From Skermanella aerolata KACC 11604 (GTDB taxonomy: Bacteria; Pseudomonadota; Alphaproteobacteria; Azospirillales; Azospirillaceae), in assembly GCF_000936425.1 (NCBI RefSeq), contig NZ_AVFK01000014.1, forward strand, positions 62,001 through 126,000: DNA of 64,000 nt, read 5' to 3'. The first letter of the stretch is position 1; every line of letters begins with the position of its first letter. Of this stretch, positions 1 to 8,210 are shown piece by piece. Below the pieces are notes generated by a model. It searched no databases. It was not told where the DNA came from and saw nothing but the letters and a program-made list of their open reading frames with translations. The position numbers were made by a program, and so were the translations under genes.

Positions 1-2
1 AG

Positions 3-212
3 GATGGCCTGAAGGCGCTCGTCCAGCGTCCTGCCGCGGCACAGCGCTGGAACGGCCCCTACCTGCGCAAGCCCGACATGATCAAGGATCCCTGGGGCCG
101 CGAGTACCAATACCGTACCCCCGGCGAGCGGGCCGAGGTCGAGGTATTCACGCTGGGCGCCGACAACGCTACCGGCGGCACCGGTGAAAACCAGGACCTG
201 GGTAGCTGGTAA
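3..212 (+). CDS. gspG: GspG major pseudopilin, C-terminal part (cut by left edge)
   Basis: This is the last 69 codons of a major T2SS pseudopilin; the N-terminal prepilin helix lies outside the window. The remaining part has the family's C-terminal signature: a WNGPYLR segment, then DPWGREYQY, then FTLGADN followed by a Gly/Thr-rich loop like the calcium-binding loop of GspG. GspG builds the periplasmic pseudopilus that pushes substrates through the secretin. It is followed after one base by gspH, so it is the upstream gene of a gspGHIJLM run. Identity is firm from the motif and context; the start cannot be seen. Confidence 0.93.
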   Translation, partial: DGLKALVQRPAAAQRWNGPYLRKPDMIKDPWGREYQYRTPGERAEVEVFTLGADNATGGTGENQDLGSW

Positions 213-213
213 G

Positions 214-663
214 ATGACCCGGCCCGCTGGCTTCACCCTTCTCGAACTGCTCGTGGTGATCACGGTCATGGGACTGGCGATGCTGGCGGCCCCGCGTCTC
301 GGCGGCGCCTGGGCGGACGGGGCCAGGGACCGCGCCGCCATCCAGGAACTGGGTTCCGGACTGTCGCGTGCGCGCTTCATGGCGGTTGCGACGCGCAGCC
401 CGGTGGAGGTCCTGTTCGACGTCAAGGACCGGACATGGCGGACCATCCCGACCGGGCCGAGGGGCCGGCTGCCGGATGCCGGCATCAGCGTCCTCGGGGT
501 GGACGGCGCCACGGTGCGCGACGCGGCGACATCCGCGATCCGGTTCTATCCGGACGGCGGGTCGTCGGGCGGCACCATCCTCCTCGACATGCCGGGAAGC
601 GGGGGCAAGCCGACGCGGATAGCCGCCGACTGGCTGAGCGGGAGGGTCGAAGTCCGTGACTGA
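214..663 (+). CDS. gspH: GspH minor pseudopilin
   Basis: A 149-residue minor pseudopilin. The N-terminus has the class III prepilin pattern: a short basic leader, the Gly-Phe cleavage site and FTLLELLVVITVMG, with Glu at mature position 5. I chose ATG 214, just after the gspG stop; an in-frame GTG 30 bases upstream would lengthen the leader and overlap gspG. It should be processed by the prepilin peptidase encoded at 7530-8210 and incorporated near the pseudopilus tip with GspI, J and K. The C-terminal part is beta-rich and poorly conserved, so assignment as H rests on the prepilin motif and position. Its end overlaps gspI by 8 bases. Confidence 0.88.
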   Translation: MTRPAGFTLLELLVVITVMGLAMLAAPRLGGAWADGARDRAAIQELGSGLSRARFMAVATRSPVEVLFDVKDRTWRTIPTGPRGRLPDAGISVLGVDGATVRDAATSAIRFYPDGGSSGGTILLDMPGSGGKPTRIAADWLSGRVEVRD

Positions 664-1075
664 CGCCGCCCTGCCCCTCCGCACGGCCCGCCCCGGCTTC
701 AGCCTGATCGAAGTGCTGGTGGCGCTCGCCATCCTCGGCATCGCGCTGGGCGCCCTGATGCCGCGTATTTCGCTCGGCAGCCTCGTGGCCGAGCGCGCGT
801 CGCGGACCGAGGAAGCCGTGCTGCTGGCCGAACAGCTGCTGACCGAGGCCGGGCGCACCATCCCGCTTCCGGCCAAGGAAGCGGCGGAGGGCCGCACCCC
901 GGCCGGGTTCTCGTGGCGGGTCTCGACCTGCTGCGTCAGGACCGTCTCCAATTTGTCGGGCCAAGCCGCCGCAGGCATCGTCGATATCAGGGCCGATGTC
1001 TCCTGGCTCTCCATGAGAGGCAGCCAGAGCATCACGCTGACCGGCCGCCGGATCGTTCCCGGAGCGGCCAAATGA
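656..1075 (+). CDS. gspI: GspI minor pseudopilin
   Basis: A 139-residue pseudopilin starting at GTG, with a GGAGG about 10 bases upstream inside the end of gspH. The prepilin signal reads RPGFSLIEVLVALAILG, typical of GspI, followed by a short globular domain of the usual size. GspI nucleates the I-J-K tip complex that starts pseudopilus assembly. The stop overlaps the gspJ start (ATGA), consistent with translational coupling. Confidence 0.9.
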   Translation: MTDAALPLRTARPGFSLIEVLVALAILGIALGALMPRISLGSLVAERASRTEEAVLLAEQLLTEAGRTIPLPAKEAAEGRTPAGFSWRVSTCCVRTVSNLSGQAAAGIVDIRADVSWLSMRGSQSITLTGRRIVPGAAK

Positions 1076-1635
1076 CCCGCCGCCCGGGCTTCACCCTGCT
1101 GGAAATGCTGGTGGCGATGACGCTTCTCGCCTTCATCATGGTCGCCGGCCAGCAGGCCATAGCGCTGGCCGCCCGCGCCGCGGCTCCCCGGGGCGACGGC
1201 GGGCACTCCTTCCTGGTCCGACACCAGATTGCGGACTGGCTGGAGACATCCATGCCCATCCGCTCCAGCCGGCGGGAGCGTGCCCCTCTGGTATTCGCCG
1301 GCGAACCGGCATCGGTCCGCTTCGTGACCGATCTGCCGGAGCGCTTCGGCATGGCCGGCCCCCATGTCATGACCCTGGCCCAGGCGCCGGGCGGATTGCT
1401 GGCGACCTGGCAGCCGCTGCGTCCCGGCGGCGAGGCGCCCGTTGACCAACGACTGATGCTCGAAGGCGTAACCCGTGTCTCGTTCCGCTATTGGGACGGA
1501 TCGGACGACCGGGGATGGCACGACTCATGGGCTCCGGGTCCGCGCCTGCCGACCATGATCCAGATGAATTTCGAAGGAGGCGCCGCGCAAGCGTGGCCCC
1601 CAATCCTCGTCGTATTGAAGAACCAGGGATATTGA
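1072..1635 (+). CDS. gspJ: GspJ minor pseudopilin
   Basis: A 187-residue protein with the prepilin signal RRPGFTLLEMLVAMTLLAF at its N-terminus and a long globular domain, as expected for GspJ. The start is ATG 1072, overlapping the gspI stop; a longer reading that begins inside gspI would bury the prepilin peptide and is not credible. It contributes to the GspI-J-K tip of the pseudopilus. gspL starts one base after its stop. Confidence 0.9.
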   Translation: MTRRPGFTLLEMLVAMTLLAFIMVAGQQAIALAARAAAPRGDGGHSFLVRHQIADWLETSMPIRSSRRERAPLVFAGEPASVRFVTDLPERFGMAGPHVMTLAQAPGGLLATWQPLRPGGEAPVDQRLMLEGVTRVSFRYWDGSDDRGWHDSWAPGPRLPTMIQMNFEGGAAQAWPPILVVLKNQGY

Positions 1636-1636
1636 C

Positions 1637-2803
1637 ATGAATTTGCCCGAGATAGGTGCTGCGGCAGCCGCTGGATGGACATGGTGGACCGGAGAACTGC
1701 GCGGCTGCGTCCCCCGCCGGCTTCGCGCGCTGATGGCGCCTTCGACCCTTCGGATCGACATCTCCGCCGGGAGCATCACGCTGCGCCGTTCGTCCCGCTC
1801 CGTGCGAAGCTTTCCGCTGCCGCTTTCGGCAGAGGACCGCGAGATTCTGGCTCACCGGCTCAAGCGCCGCCACGCGGCCGTCGTGTTCGACGCCGGACGC
1901 GCCCTGGTGGCGTCGGTCGAACTGCCGCTGGCGGCGGAACGCGCCGTCCCTGCCGCTCTCCGGTTCGAGGTCGACCGCCGAACCCCGTTCAAGGCCGGCA
2001 ACGTCCATCTCGGCTACCGCATCCGGGAACGCGACACGGCGGGCCGCAAGCTCAGGGTGGACATGGTCTGCGTGCCCAAGCGCCTGCTGGACCCGTTGCG
2101 TGAGGTCCTGCACGGTGCCGGCGCTACGCTGGACAGCATCGCCGTCGATTTCGGCACGGATAAAGCAGGCGCCGGTTCAGGCGCCGGCAAGGTCGAGCTG
2201 ACGCTGGACGGCGATCCCCGGCACAGCGGCCGGCAGGCCACAACCCGCATGAGCCATGCGGCGACCTTCGCTTCGGTGCTGGGGGTCGGCATGGTGGTCG
2301 CCGGTCTGCTGATCCCGCTGCTCCGTCTGGAGTCCATGGCCGACAGCGTCGAAGCAGATGTCGCCGCCCTGCGCACCCAGGCGATCAAGGCGGTGGAAAT
2401 GGAGAACCGGCTGACCGAGATAGCGACGCGGGAAACCGCGCTGGACACCTTCCTGGCCGGCACCGCCCCCGTCGTTCTGCTGGCCGAACTGGCGCGCGTC
2501 GCCGGCGACGATACGCACTTCACGGCCTTCCGCTTCGATGGCGGCACGATCAACGTGGACGGGCACGGCGCGTCCGCCGCCGCCCTCGCCGAGGTGATCG
2601 AAGGCTCGCCCCTGTTCCGCAATCCGACCTTCCGCGCGGCGGTGACGCCGGTCGCCAACGGCGGCGAGCAGTTCTCCCTGGGCTTCGAGGTCGAAGGAGA
2701 CACCCGGACTGCCTCGGCGCTGCCGCCGGTCATGGCCGTCAGATCGCCCGCCCAGCGTCCGCAGCCCGAACACCGCGCAAATCGCCGTCCGGAGGCACGA
2801 TGA
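1637..2803 (+). CDS. gspL: GspL-like inner-membrane platform protein
   Basis: A 388-residue protein with a cytoplasmic PilM/actin-like N-terminal half, one hydrophobic segment around residues 212-232 and a periplasmic PilN-like ferredoxin-fold C-terminal half, the usual GspL layout. GspL links the GspE ATPase to the inner-membrane platform and to GspM. The cytoplasmic domain is short and diverged compared with enterobacterial GspL, so the call depends partly on position between gspJ and gspM. The C-terminal tail is Pro/Arg-rich. It overlaps gspM by 4 bases. Confidence 0.78.
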   Translation: MNLPEIGAAAAAGWTWWTGELRGCVPRRLRALMAPSTLRIDISAGSITLRRSSRSVRSFPLPLSAEDREILAHRLKRRHAAVVFDAGRALVASVELPLAAERAVPAALRFEVDRRTPFKAGNVHLGYRIRERDTAGRKLRVDMVCVPKRLLDPLREVLHGAGATLDSIAVDFGTDKAGAGSGAGKVELTLDGDPRHSGRQATTRMSHAATFASVLGVGMVVAGLLIPLLRLESMADSVEADVAALRTQAIKAVEMENRLTEIATRETALDTFLAGTAPVVLLAELARVAGDDTHFTAFRFDGGTINVDGHGASAAALAEVIEGSPLFRNPTFRAAVTPVANGGEQFSLGFEVEGDTRTASALPPVMAVRSPAQRPQPEHRANRRPEAR

Positions 2804-3408
2804 ACACCCTGTCCCCCCACCTGTCTTCCCGGATGTCGTCGCCCAGGCTGTCGCCCCGGCTGTCGAAGCTCCTGGCTCTGGCGATCCTTGCCGGCGTGAC
2901 GGCGGGCACCGTCAATCTGGCGGTGCTCCCGTTGCTCGACCGCTGGACGGTGGCGCAGGACCGGCTCGCCGACGCGGCGGGCTGGCGCGCCCGCCTGACC
3001 GCGACGGTCGATCGCATCCCCGCCCTGAAGCAAGCCGTGGACGAGGCGGAGAAAATGGCGGCCCAGCGCAGCGGCGTCCTGCGTATCGAGAACGAGGCGC
3101 TCGGCACCGCAGAATTCCAGAAGCTGATCCAGAAGGTCATGGCCGATTCCGGAAGTCAGGCCCGCAGCGTCCAGGCGCTTGCCCCCCGGCACGAGCACGG
3201 TATGCTGCAGCTCGGCATGCGGGTCAGGGCCTATGGCGACGAACAGGCGCTGGTCAAGCTTCTCGACACCGCCCGCCGGCAGGATCCGTCCCTCGCCGTC
3301 CGCAACCTCAACATCGCGGCGGCGAGCACCGGGTACGGGGAGCGCGAGGCGACGCAGGTGGACATGCAGATCGATTTCGAGATTTTGGCCGTTGAGGAAC
3401 ACAAGTGA
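2800..3408 (+). CDS. gspM: GspM-like platform protein
   Basis: A 202-residue bitopic protein: a short N-terminal cytoplasmic stretch, a hydrophobic segment near residues 24-46, a coiled coil, then a periplasmic domain with the GspM_b-like segment around EFQKLIQKVMADSG. GspM binds GspL and GspC in the inner-membrane platform. A GGAGG lies 5 bases before the ATG, inside the end of gspL, so coupling to gspL is likely. Family membership is moderately secure; M proteins are highly divergent. Confidence 0.75.
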   Translation: MNTLSPHLSSRMSSPRLSPRLSKLLALAILAGVTAGTVNLAVLPLLDRWTVAQDRLADAAGWRARLTATVDRIPALKQAVDEAEKMAAQRSGVLRIENEALGTAEFQKLIQKVMADSGSQARSVQALAPRHEHGMLQLGMRVRAYGDEQALVKLLDTARRQDPSLAVRNLNIAAASTGYGEREATQVDMQIDFEILAVEEHK

Positions 3409-3986
3409 TGCGCTTTTCCCCCGCACTCCTCCTGTCGCTGGTGACGCTGGGCGCCGGCGGCGCGACACTGGCCACCGGGCTGAACTGGCAACCGGATCCC
3501 GGCACCGTCGACGTTGCTTCCGCTCCGGCGCCGCAACCGGTCAAGACCGCCGCCGCCGCACCGTCGGGCGACACGGCCCTGCTGCAAACCCTGCGCGACC
3601 GTCCGCCCTTCACTCCCGGCCGCCGTCCGCCGCAGCAGCCCGTCCTGGCACTGGCCGATGCAGCGGAGCCGGAAGCGGCCACCGACCTGCCCGTGCCGAC
3701 CGTGCGCGGCATCGCCCTGTCCGGCCCAGGCTCCATCGCCATCGTGGCGCTCGAGGCCGAAAGCCACCGCCTGCACCGCGTGCCTCTCGGCGGCGAGATC
3801 GGCGGCTGGCGCGTCAGCGCGATCCAGCGCGAGAGCGTCGTCTTCAAGACCGACACGGTCGAGGCGAAGGCCTATCTCGGCAAGCCCGGCGAAGAACCTC
3901 GGGTCGAAACGACCCGCCACGACTCCGAAGTGGCGCAGAAGGAAGACGCCGACGGCGCGCGGCTGGCCAACGGGCAGCATATGTGA
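3408..3986 (+). CDS. GspC/PilP HR-domain-like T2SS protein (gspN position)
   Basis: A 192-residue protein with an N-terminal hydrophobic segment, a Pro/Ala linker and a small beta-rich domain (about residues 85-150) with the VRGIALSGPGSIAIVAL pattern. This resembles the homology region of GspC and PilP, which docks on the secretin N0 domain. Short GspN-type proteins in alphaproteobacterial clusters occupy this slot. No separate gspC is visible, so this protein may do the GspC job of coupling platform and secretin; that is inference. Start taken as ATG 3408, overlapping the gspM stop by one base; a GTG lies one codon upstream. Confidence 0.6.
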   Translation: MRFSPALLLSLVTLGAGGATLATGLNWQPDPGTVDVASAPAPQPVKTAAAAPSGDTALLQTLRDRPPFTPGRRPPQQPVLALADAAEPEAATDLPVPTVRGIALSGPGSIAIVALEAESHRLHRVPLGGEIGGWRVSAIQRESVVFKTDTVEAKAYLGKPGEEPRVETTRHDSEVAQKEDADGARLANGQHM

Positions 3987-4002
3987 CCTGAAGGCTCGGG
4001 CG

Positions 4003-4845
4003 TCACATCGCCCCGCCCGGCCGCCAGCCGATCCACGTGACGGGCTGGCGCGCGTCGCCGGTGATCCGCAGGGCGGCCCGGCGCTCGAACAGGACGCCGT
4101 TCGGCAGCTCGGCGACGGCGGCGACCGTGAAGACCCGGTGGCGCGACGGCGCCACCGCGATCGCGAGGCCGGCGCCTTCCAGGCCCAGCGACAGCGCCTT
4201 CAGCGACAACGGCCCGGACTCCGGATCGAACTGCGAGCGGCCGTTGTAGATCGTGACGTAGGGCGTCAGCGCCTCGACCAGCGCCGGGGTCATGCCGAGC
4301 ACCTGCCCCAGTTCGCCGATGCTGTCGAACGCCGCGTCCTTGCCCCCCGCAGCCACTCCCGCCGCAAGATACTCGGGGTCCTCGGCGCCTTGCAGCCGGC
4401 GCAGGTTGTCGATGTCGCGGAAATCGGCGATCCGGTCGGCCAGTACGGCCGCATCCTCCGACGCCAGGCCCTTGTTGTCCCGCATGACGGCCTGGAGCAG
4501 CACCGCCAGAAGTTCCGGCTGGGCGCCGTTGAGGTCGATCTTGCCGTCCTCGTCAGCCACGGTCACGCGGACCGGCACATCGTCGATCCTGACCTCGAAA
4601 TCGGCAAGATCGAGCAGGTTCAGCACCGGCGTTCCGGCGTTGATGCGCCCGACGAGCTGGAACGCCGCTTCCTCCACGGCGCCGTCGGCCGCCGCCCGCG
4701 CCTTGCCCATGCCGACCGCCCAGCCGCTCCGGTCTAGGTCGAAGCCAGTCCGCGACACGACGATCGCCGCGAACAGCCCGACGACCATGATGATCCAGAA
4801 CACCGCGATCAGCGCGAACCCGCGCCGGCGCATCGGCGCTCTCAC
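4003..4845 (-). CDS. gspK: GspK minor pseudopilin
   Basis: A 280-residue leftward protein with the prepilin-like N-terminus RRRGFALIAVFWIIMVVGLF followed by a large domain with the GspK pattern VTVADEDGKIDLN and a helix-hairpin-helix-like SAM-fold region (LADRIADFRD). The signal lacks Glu at position 5, which is normal for GspK, the pseudopilus cap. I prefer GTG 4845, preceded by AGGGAGAG; an in-frame ATG lies at 4833 and a TTG at 4863. It lies 28 bases downstream of gspD, so the two form a leftward operon. Confidence 0.9.
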   Translation of the reverse strand: MRAPMRRRGFALIAVFWIIMVVGLFAAIVVSRTGFDLDRSGWAVGMGKARAAADGAVEEAAFQLVGRINAGTPVLNLLDLADFEVRIDDVPVRVTVADEDGKIDLNGAQPELLAVLLQAVMRDNKGLASEDAAVLADRIADFRDIDNLRRLQGAEDPEYLAAGVAAGGKDAAFDSIGELGQVLGMTPALVEALTPYVTIYNGRSQFDPESGPLSLKALSLGLEGAGLAIAVAPSRHRVFTVAAVAELPNGVLFERRAALRITGDARQPVTWIGWRPGGAM

Positions 4846-4873
4846 TGTCGATCTCTCCCTCAAGTCTCTCCCT

Positions 4874-7162
4874 TCAAGGTTCCCTATGCACCACGGGCAG
4901 CAGCCCCTGCATCTTGGAGCGCAGCTCGTTGGTCATGTCGCGGGCGTCCTGGACAGTCTGCACGATGCGGGGCCGCAGCAGGATCAGCAGTTCGGTGCGG
5001 CGGATATCGGTCGTCCGGGTGCCGAACAGCGGTCCCACCACCGGCAACCCTGACAGATAGGGCACACCGTCCCGCCCGGCGCTGGCGCTGTCGCGGATCA
5101 GGCCGCCCAGCCCGATGGTCTCGCCGCTCTTGACCGCGACGGTACTGGCGATCCGGCGCTGCTGGATGGTCGGAGCGTTGATGTCGGACGAGGTCGTCCG
5201 CGCCGCGTCCGAAACGTTCTGTTCGACCTCCATCCGGACCATGCCGCTCTCGTTGACCCGCGGCGTCACCTGAAGGGTGACGCCGGTATCGACGTACTGG
5301 ACCGAGTTGACGATGGGCGCGTCCGGGTTGACGACGCTGACAGCCTGCTGGACGGGGACCGGCACGCTGTCGCCGACCTGAAGCAGGGCCGGCTCGTTGG
5401 TCAGGGCCAGCACCTGGGGCGAGGATATCACGCGGACGTCGGTAATCGCTTCCAGCGCGCTCAGCACGACGCGGGCGTCGGCCGTGTTGAAGACGGCCGC
5501 GAAGCCCGGCAGGGCGGGCTGCACGTCGACCCCGCCCGTCCTGCTCAGCAGCGCCGTGAAGTTGCCGCTGTTGAAAAACCATTGCAGGCCGTACTGAAGC
5601 TGGTCGTTGAGCGTGACTTCGGCGATGGTCGCCTCGATCAGCACCTGGAGCGGCTGGGTGTCCAGCTGCCTGAGCGCGTTTTCCATCCGGCGGAACTGCT
5701 GCCGCGTCGCCTGGATGATCAGCGCGTTGCGGCTGTCGTCGGCGATGATCCGCAGCCCCGGGGCCGAAACAGCCGTGAAGCCGCTGCCGTTTTGGCCCCC
5801 CGCCCCGCCGCTGCCGTCGCCGCTGCCGAAGCCCGATCCGCCCTGGCCGCCCAGACCGCCGCCCAAGCCGCCGAGTCCTCCGCCCAGGCCGCCTCCGCCC
5901 AGTCCTCCCTGGCCGCCCTGCCCGCCAAGCCCGTTCTGGCCCAAGCCGCCTTGGCCAAGCCCGCCCTGGCCCAGTCCGCCGCCCTGCCCCAACCCTCCCT
6001 GGTTGCGCTGGAGGGTCGATTGCGCGAGCTGGCGCGACCGCAGGCCCGGCGCCACGCCGCCGATCTGCTGCCCGGTGGGTTCCGCGCCGAAGATCTGGCC
6101 CAGCGCCGTGGCAAGGTCGGCCGCCCTGCCATTCTGGATCGGGTAGACGAACAGCTCGGGATCGGACCCGCCGCCCTCCTGGTCCAGCCGTTCCGCCCAG
6201 GACAGCATGCGGTCGATGCTGCCGGCGTTGCGCGTGACGATGACCAGGGCGTTCATCCGCTCGACCGGCACGAAGCGGACATCCTGCGTCCCCTCCTCCG
6301 ATCCGAAGATGGACGTCAGTTCCTCCGCCAGCGCCGCCGGCGAGGCGTAGCGCAGCGGCTTCAGCGCGAAGGACATGCCCTGAAGCTGGTCCAGGTCGAT
6401 GGCCTGCACCGTCGCCTCCAGCAGGTCGAGCTGCGGCCGCGATCCCGCGAGCAGAAGCACGTTCCGCTTGGTCTCGACCGAGACGAGGGCGCCGCGCGGC
6501 GTGAGCGGCGCCAGCAGTTCGGCCGCCTTGGACGCCTCGATATGGCGCAGCGGCAGGATGCGGACGCCGGTACCGATGCCGCCGACCATCGACGGTCCGT
6601 TCGCCAGCGCGGCCTCGGCCGGCACCACCTGATAGCCGCCGGGGAACGGCACCAGCGAGACGCCGTGCATCTGAAGCACCCGCTCCACCACGTTCAGCAC
6701 GTCCTGCCGAGGGATCGGCCCGCGCGTGTCGATGCTGACCGTGCCCTCGATCCTGGGATCGACGGAATAGCTCAGCCCCAGGATGTCGCCGAGCACGGCA
6801 CGGGAGAACTCGCGGATATCGGTCTCGGGGAAGTTCAGTTCGACGTTCTCGCCGGTCAGCGTCGGCCGCGTGGAGGTCTGGGGTACCTGGATGCGCAGGC
6901 CGCCGCGCTCGACGATCGCCGCGCGGCGCGGCGGCTCGTCCCGCCTGACGCTCGACGAAGCGCCCGTGCCACCGCCCGGAACCAGTGCGGTCGGCTGGTT
7001 ACCGGCCGTGCCGGCATCGCTCTGCATCAGTTTGGCGAAGCGCTCGTCGATCCTCGCCTGGGATTCACGCTGCTGCGCACATCCCACCAGAAGCGCCAGC
7101 ATGGCGCATGCCGTAATGCTGAGCCGCAGACCTGAATGGGTCGGCCTGTTATGTGTCTTCAT
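4874..7162 (-). CDS. gspD: GspD secretin, outer-membrane pore of the T2SS
   Basis: A 762-residue secretin. ATG 7162 gives a lipoprotein signal with the lipobox LLVGC (Cys28), so it may reach the outer membrane as a self-piloting lipoprotein; a longer reading upstream destroys this signal. N0 begins near residue 80 (ENVELNFPETDIREFSRAV), then N1-N3 repeats, then the C-terminal secretin domain with VPVPVQQAV and GLGGLIRDS. The N3 region is interrupted by about 75 residues of almost pure Gly with Leu and Gln (DNA about 5780-6010). No separate pilotin gene is visible. gspK follows in the same operon. Confidence 0.95.
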   Translation of the reverse strand: MKTHNRPTHSGLRLSITACAMLALLVGCAQQRESQARIDERFAKLMQSDAGTAGNQPTALVPGGGTGASSSVRRDEPPRRAAIVERGGLRIQVPQTSTRPTLTGENVELNFPETDIREFSRAVLGDILGLSYSVDPRIEGTVSIDTRGPIPRQDVLNVVERVLQMHGVSLVPFPGGYQVVPAEAALANGPSMVGGIGTGVRILPLRHIEASKAAELLAPLTPRGALVSVETKRNVLLLAGSRPQLDLLEATVQAIDLDQLQGMSFALKPLRYASPAALAEELTSIFGSEEGTQDVRFVPVERMNALVIVTRNAGSIDRMLSWAERLDQEGGGSDPELFVYPIQNGRAADLATALGQIFGAEPTGQQIGGVAPGLRSRQLAQSTLQRNQGGLGQGGGLGQGGLGQGGLGQNGLGGQGGQGGLGGGGLGGGLGGLGGGLGGQGGSGFGSGDGSGGAGGQNGSGFTAVSAPGLRIIADDSRNALIIQATRQQFRRMENALRQLDTQPLQVLIEATIAEVTLNDQLQYGLQWFFNSGNFTALLSRTGGVDVQPALPGFAAVFNTADARVVLSALEAITDVRVISSPQVLALTNEPALLQVGDSVPVPVQQAVSVVNPDAPIVNSVQYVDTGVTLQVTPRVNESGMVRMEVEQNVSDAARTTSSDINAPTIQQRRIASTVAVKSGETIGLGGLIRDSASAGRDGVPYLSGLPVVGPLFGTRTTDIRRTELLILLRPRIVQTVQDARDMTNELRSKMQGLLPVVHREP

Positions 7163-7529
7163 GGAACGTTTGCCCGATATCCAGAACCGTGACGAAACAG
7201 GTGATCTAAATCTTTTGCTGAAACTTTCGTTAATCGATAGATCCAGTGCCATTTTCCTAACACTCCGACCCGGTTTGCCTGAAAAGCGCATCCGGGTGGT
7301 TGCGAGGAATGATCCGGCTCCACCACTTTCGACACTGCCCCATTCCTACGGGAAAGTGCAGTTGATCGTTAGGCCGACCCAAATGCCAATAAGTCATAAC
7401 TATGCAATAAATCCCATTTTGGACCGTCCTTTCATGGGCAGTCGCGCCACAGAGCAGTCTTACCACAAGGCAGTCTCACCACAGGGCAGTCTCACGCCTC
7501 ACGCATCTGTATTCCGGGAACGGTCGGGT
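7163..7529. promoter_or_regulatory. Divergent gspD/gspO control region
   Basis: A 367-base gap between the leftward gspD and rightward gspO-E-F genes, with no credible gene. It must hold both promoters. The part near 7370-7430 is AT-richer than the surroundings, and a 16-bp tandem array occupies 7438-7498. No operator could be named. Confidence 0.5.
7438..7498. repeat. 16-bp tandem direct repeat, nearly four units
   Basis: Units begin at 7438, 7454, 7470 and 7486 with an exact 16-base period: gcagtcgcgccacaga, gcagtcttaccacaag, gcagtctcaccacagg, then a partial gcagtctcacgcc. The gcagtc core is invariant. The array ends about 30 bases before the gspO start, where a regulator-binding or 5' UTR element would sit. 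Confidence 0.85.
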
Positions 7530-8210
7530 ATGTTTATGATGGAAGGCATGGAACTGCTGATAATCGCACTGGGACCCCTGGTCGGCGGACTGATCGGAAT
7601 GGCCGTGGACCGCTACCCGCCACCGGACCCCGAAGACCAGGACGACGCCTATGAACCCGACACGGCGCCCGCCGTCCTGCGCAGCCTCCACCCCGGAGTG
7701 GAGATCGCCGCCACCCTTACCGGAGCCGCCGCTGTCCTGGCGCTGCCGGCTCCTCTGTCCCTGTTCGCGGCACTGCTCGGCTGGGTCCTGCTGACGCTGG
7801 CGCTGATCGACCTGCGCCACCTGGAAGTGCCCGACGCGCTGTCGCTTCCCCTGATCCCGGCCGGTCTTGCCGCCACATGGTGGGTCGAGCCGCAGGCCAT
7901 CCTGATCCATGCCGCCGCCGCCGCCGCCGGCGCCGGGGCGATCTGGCTGCTCGGGGAAGTCTTCCGGCGCCTGCGCGGCTATGCCGGCATCGGCGGCGGC
8001 GATGTCCGCCTGTTCGCGGTCGCCGGCGCCTGGGTCGGGCTCGCGGCGCTTCCCGGCGTCCTGTTCCTGTCCGGCATCTTCGGCCTTCTCGCCGCCGCAT
8101 TCCTGGTCCATAGGGGCTGGGTCGCCTGGGGCGACCGCATCCCGTTCGTTCCGGCCCTGTCCGCGGCCCTCTGGGTCGTCTTCCTCGCTCCCCAACTGGT
8201 GCAGCCATGA
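7530..8210 (+). CDS. gspO: Prepilin peptidase, short form (GspO)
   Basis: A 226-residue polytopic aspartic protease that would cleave and perhaps methylate the pseudopilins GspG-K. The two catalytic Asp motifs are visible: LALIDLRH (first Asp) and GIGGGDVRLF (second Asp, GxGD type). The cytoplasmic Cys4 zinc/methyltransferase loop of full-length GspO/PilD is missing; instead there is a short acidic loop (PPDPEDQDD) after the first membrane segment. ATG 7530 is chosen, though ATGs at 7536, 7539 and 7548 are also in frame. The stop overlaps gspE by 4 bases. Confidence 0.88.
   Translation: MFMMEGMELLIIALGPLVGGLIGMAVDRYPPPDPEDQDDAYEPDTAPAVLRSLHPGVEIAATLTGAAAVLALPAPLSLFAALLGWVLLTLALIDLRHLEVPDALSLPLIPAGLAATWWVEPQAILIHAAAAAAGAGAIWLLGEVFRRLRGYAGIGGGDVRLFAVAGAWVGLAALPGVLFLSGIFGLLAAAFLVHRGWVAWGDRIPFVPALSAALWVVFLAPQLVQP

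Noticed and set aside
5582-7135. 517-codon rightward frame opposite gspD
   Set aside because: Arises from the Gly-rich repeat and GC bias on the complementary strand.
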